The notes beneath the pieces were generated by a model. That model searched no databases. It saw only the letters and a program-made list of their open reading frames with translations, and was not told where the DNA came from. Below are positions 62,442-64,000 of a stretch of DNA of 64,000 nucleotides, piece after piece. This DNA is from Defluviitaleaceae bacterium (GTDB lineage: Bacteria; Bacillota; Clostridia; Lachnospirales; WRAX01). The translations under genes were made by a program, and so were the position numbers. The number at the start of each line of letters is the position of its first letter. Within the stretch, counting starts at the first letter, position 1. The stretch lies in contig WRAX01000004.1 in NCBI GenBank assembly GCA_009779935.1, positions 1 to 64,000 of the forward strand, read 5' to 3'.

Positions 62442-63482
62442 ATGCAAATCGACTACTTTCAACCATTTTACAGCGGCGGCTGAAAATCCGCAGGGGGCTG
62501 AGATTCCAAATTATCAGCAAGTTTGCTGAAAGATATTGTTTCAAAAATACCGGTTATAAGCGATGATAAGCTGATAGTTGGCTTTAACACAGCGGATGAC
62601 GGGGCAGTGTACAAATTGCGGGATGACCTTGCTATAATCCAAACCCTTGACTTTTTTCCGCCGCTTGTGGATGATATGTACATTTTCGGACAAATTGCCG
62701 CCACCAACGCATTAAGTGATGTGGCGGCAATGGGTGGTAAGGCTGTAACTGCCCTAAATATCCTTGCTTTTCCCGAGGACGGGGACAAGGCGGCCTTGCA
62801 AGCCCTTTTGGCAGGCGGTGCAGAGAAGGTGGCAGAGGCTGGTGCGGTGCTTTGCGGCGGGCATTCCATTGCCGATAAAGGTGTGAAATACGGGCTTTCT
62901 GTTATGGGCGTTGCCCATCCCAACAAAATTTTGTACAACAACCGCTGTAAGATAGGTGATAAAATCATCCTAACCAAACCTTTAGGGGTGGGTATTGTGT
63001 CCGCCGCTTATAAAGCGGGCAAGGCAACCGAAGCCGCTTACAAGCAAGCTATAACCTCTATGACAACCTTAAACACCCACACTATGGACATCGCTGCAAA
63101 CTTCCCCATTTCTGCCGCTACAGATGTGACGGGTTTTGGTTTTCTTGGCCACCTTAATGAAATGGTGGCGGATTACTCCATTTTAGTGGATAGTGGGCAA
63201 ATTATGCAAATCGATGAAGCCTTGCAGCTGGCAGAAGCCGGCACAATAACCGGTGGCAGCAAGAAAAACCGCTCCTCCCTGCAAGATTACGTGCACTTCG
63301 GCAACGCATCCATTGGTATACAGGAATTGTTATTGGATCCGCAAACATCGGGTGGCCTACTAATAAGCCTTGATGGCAAACATGCCAATGCATTACTTAA
63401 CAAACTTGCTGAAAAAGGTATAACCGCAAAAATTGTAGCAGAGGTGGTTCCTTGTTGTGATAAAAACATCCTTGTACAATAA
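62442..63482 (+). CDS. selD: Selenophosphate synthetase with two in-frame UGA (selenocysteine) codons
   Basis: A 346-residue SelD that makes selenophosphate for selenocysteine. From ATG 62442 the N-terminus reads MQIDYFQPFYSGG-UGA-KSAGG-UGA-DSKLSAS, followed by full SelD sequence: FNTADDGAVY, QTLDFFPPLVDDMYIFGQIAATNALSDVAAMGG (family blocks, second in part), LCGGHSIAD, TDVTGFGFLGHL and DPQTSGGLL. SelD proteins carry one Cys or Sec after Gly-Gly and before an x-x-Lys; by distance to the following lysine, the second UGA (62499-62501) fits the catalytic position, and by distance from the start, the first (62481-62483). The two lie in an 18-base tandem repeat. A start at TTG 62523 would lose the active site. 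Confidence 0.85.
62514..62529 (+). promoter_or_regulatory. Candidate bacterial SECIS hairpin in selD
   Basis: TCAGCA-AGTT-TGCTGA: a perfect 6-bp stem with a four-base loop carrying a G, its base about 12 bases after the second UGA and the loop G about 20 bases after it, in the range used by SelB-dependent decoding in bacteria. Confidence 0.65.
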
Positions 63483-63487
63483 TCAAC

Positions 63488-63516
63488 TTGACTTTTTGGG
63501 CACAATAGGCTATAAT
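63488..63516 (+). promoter_or_regulatory. Promoter for the DUF2225 gene
   Basis: TTGACT (63488-63493), 17-base spacer, TATAAT (63511-63516). Confidence 0.8.
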
Positions 63517-63548
63517 AAAGCCAATCAAATTTACAGGAGGGCATGATT

Positions 63549-64000
63549 ATGTATGGGCTGCTGGACAACCTAACCCCCGAACTTGGTTTTGAAATAGACT
63601 TACCCTTTGAAATTTTTGCCACATCCTTTAATCTACCGGAACCTGCGGCAGATGAAGAAGAAGAGGAAATTTCTGCCGAGGGTTTAGCGGCACTTCTTTA
63701 CACCAAAGAAGCGGAGTGCCCTGTGTGCAGGGCAAAATTCAACAACACCTTGGTGCGGGAATCCAAGTTGCGCCTGTCCCATATGGATGAGTTGCGCCCT
63801 GTTTACAGGGGTTTTGAGCCTCTTTGTTACGGCATCACCATGTGTACAACCTGCGGATACGCCGCTTTCAAAGACAGGTTTGATGTGATAAGTGACCGCC
63901 AACGGGAAACTCTATTACAGCACCTTCGCATAAATTATGCCAATTTCATGCCCGCCAGCTATCCTATGGAGTTGGACGAAAAAATGGGTATAGAGCGTTT
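63549..64000 (+). CDS. DUF2225 family protein (N-terminal part; runs off the window)
   Basis: About 150 residues are visible. After an acidic N-terminal leader (PAADEEEEEISAEG) the DUF2225 signature appears: ALLYTKEAECPVCRAKFNNT, RESKLRLSHMDELRPVYRG, and LCYGITMCTTCGYAAFKDRF, with two C-x-x-C pairs that probably bind zinc. Family function is unknown. ATG 63549 has AGGAGGG at better spacing than ATG 63543. Confidence 0.8.
   Translation, partial: MYGLLDNLTPELGFEIDLPFEIFATSFNLPEPAADEEEEEISAEGLAALLYTKEAECPVCRAKFNNTLVRESKLRLSHMDELRPVYRGFEPLCYGITMCTTCGYAAFKDRFDVISDRQRETLLQHLRINYANFMPASYPMELDEKMGIER

Noticed and set aside
62481-62501. selD as a pseudogene with two nonsense mutations
   Set aside because: Both stops are UGA directly after Gly-Gly, in a repeated motif, with a SECIS-like hairpin, and the remainder is intact; random nonsense would not give this pattern.
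62523-63482. selD as a shorter gene starting at TTG 62523
   Set aside because: It lacks the conserved N-terminal Gly-Gly-Cys/Sec segment and has no ribosome site; the upstream frame through the UGA codons restores a normal SelD N-terminus.
1-64000. CRISPR arrays, tRNA or rRNA genes, insertion sequences
   Set aside because: None seen by eye; only two small inverted-repeat elements were found, with no transposase.

Overview
The window looks like chromosome from a motile, endospore-forming, anaerobic member of the Bacillota (class Clostridia); genus cannot be fixed from the sequence. Supporting signs are the spore-coat-linked genes yabP and yabQ beside a divIC domain, the rpmG-secE-nusG-rplK-rplA block, strong GGAGG ribosome sites, many TTG/GTG starts, sigma-A promoters with 17-bp spacers, rpmG of the four-cysteine type, chemoreceptors with cheV, a phosphate butyryltransferase and a selenocysteine-type selD. 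No tRNA, rRNA, CRISPR array, transposase or integrase was seen. Genes are dense and nearly all intact, so most of this reads as core chromosome with several unusual inserts and fusions.

Layout. 1-4.3 kb: a poly-HAMP chemoreceptor (cut by the window edge), a VOC-fold protein, a small coiled protein and a lipoprotein polysaccharide deacetylase, all on the minus strand. 4.4-8.0 kb: rpmG-secE-nusG-rplK, then an unexpected YbjQ-family gene and two tandem lipoprotein genes wedged between rplK and rplA; both r-protein genes carry the same hairpin leader that resembles an L1-binding site. 8.8-15.1 kb: a molybdopterin oxidoreductase (iron-sulfur subunit, catalytic subunit, TorD-type chaperone) with its own tatA-tatA-tatC, a polyferredoxin and, convergently, mobB. 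15-21.9 kb (minus): tyrS, msrC, a YabQ-DivIC fusion, yabP, a DUF4097 protein, a DUF1294-metallophosphoesterase fusion, a nicotinamidase-MsrA fusion and an MBL hydrolase. 21.9-36.9 kb: relA, an acetyltransferase, rho, a degenerate-JAMM/LysM membrane protein, an [FeFe]-hydrogenase-like chemoreceptor, ptb, engB, gpsA, a small alarmone synthetase and cheV. 37-40 kb: a collagen-like gene pair, flotillin and NfeD. 40-44.5 kb: an NAD-linked group (pncB, sirtuin, ligA). 44.5-50.8 kb: a THF riboswitch with an enlarged FolT-like transporter, a lipid kinase, murG, a flavodoxin-SCP2 fusion and a ZIP transporter with a lipoprotein. 51.4-57.2 kb: an apparently self-contained cyclic-nucleotide signalling operon (cNMP-binding protein, MBL phosphodiesterase-like protein, CHASE2-class III cyclase, NHL-repeat protein, FecR-domain protein). 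57.4-62.4 kb: a 1673-residue alpha-2-macroglobulin-like protein. 62.4-63.5 kb: selD whose active-site Gly-Gly-Sec motif appears to have been tandemly duplicated, giving two in-frame UGA codons. The window ends inside a DUF2225 gene.

The points most worth checking are the double-UGA selD, the cAMP-type envelope signalling operon, the duplicated YbjQ/lipoprotein insert in the L11-L1 operon, the hydrogenase-chemoreceptor, the JAMM-like LysM protein that has lost both zinc histidines, and the YabQ-DivIC and nicotinamidase-MsrA fusions. All functional statements are from reading the sequence and recalling families; no search was run.
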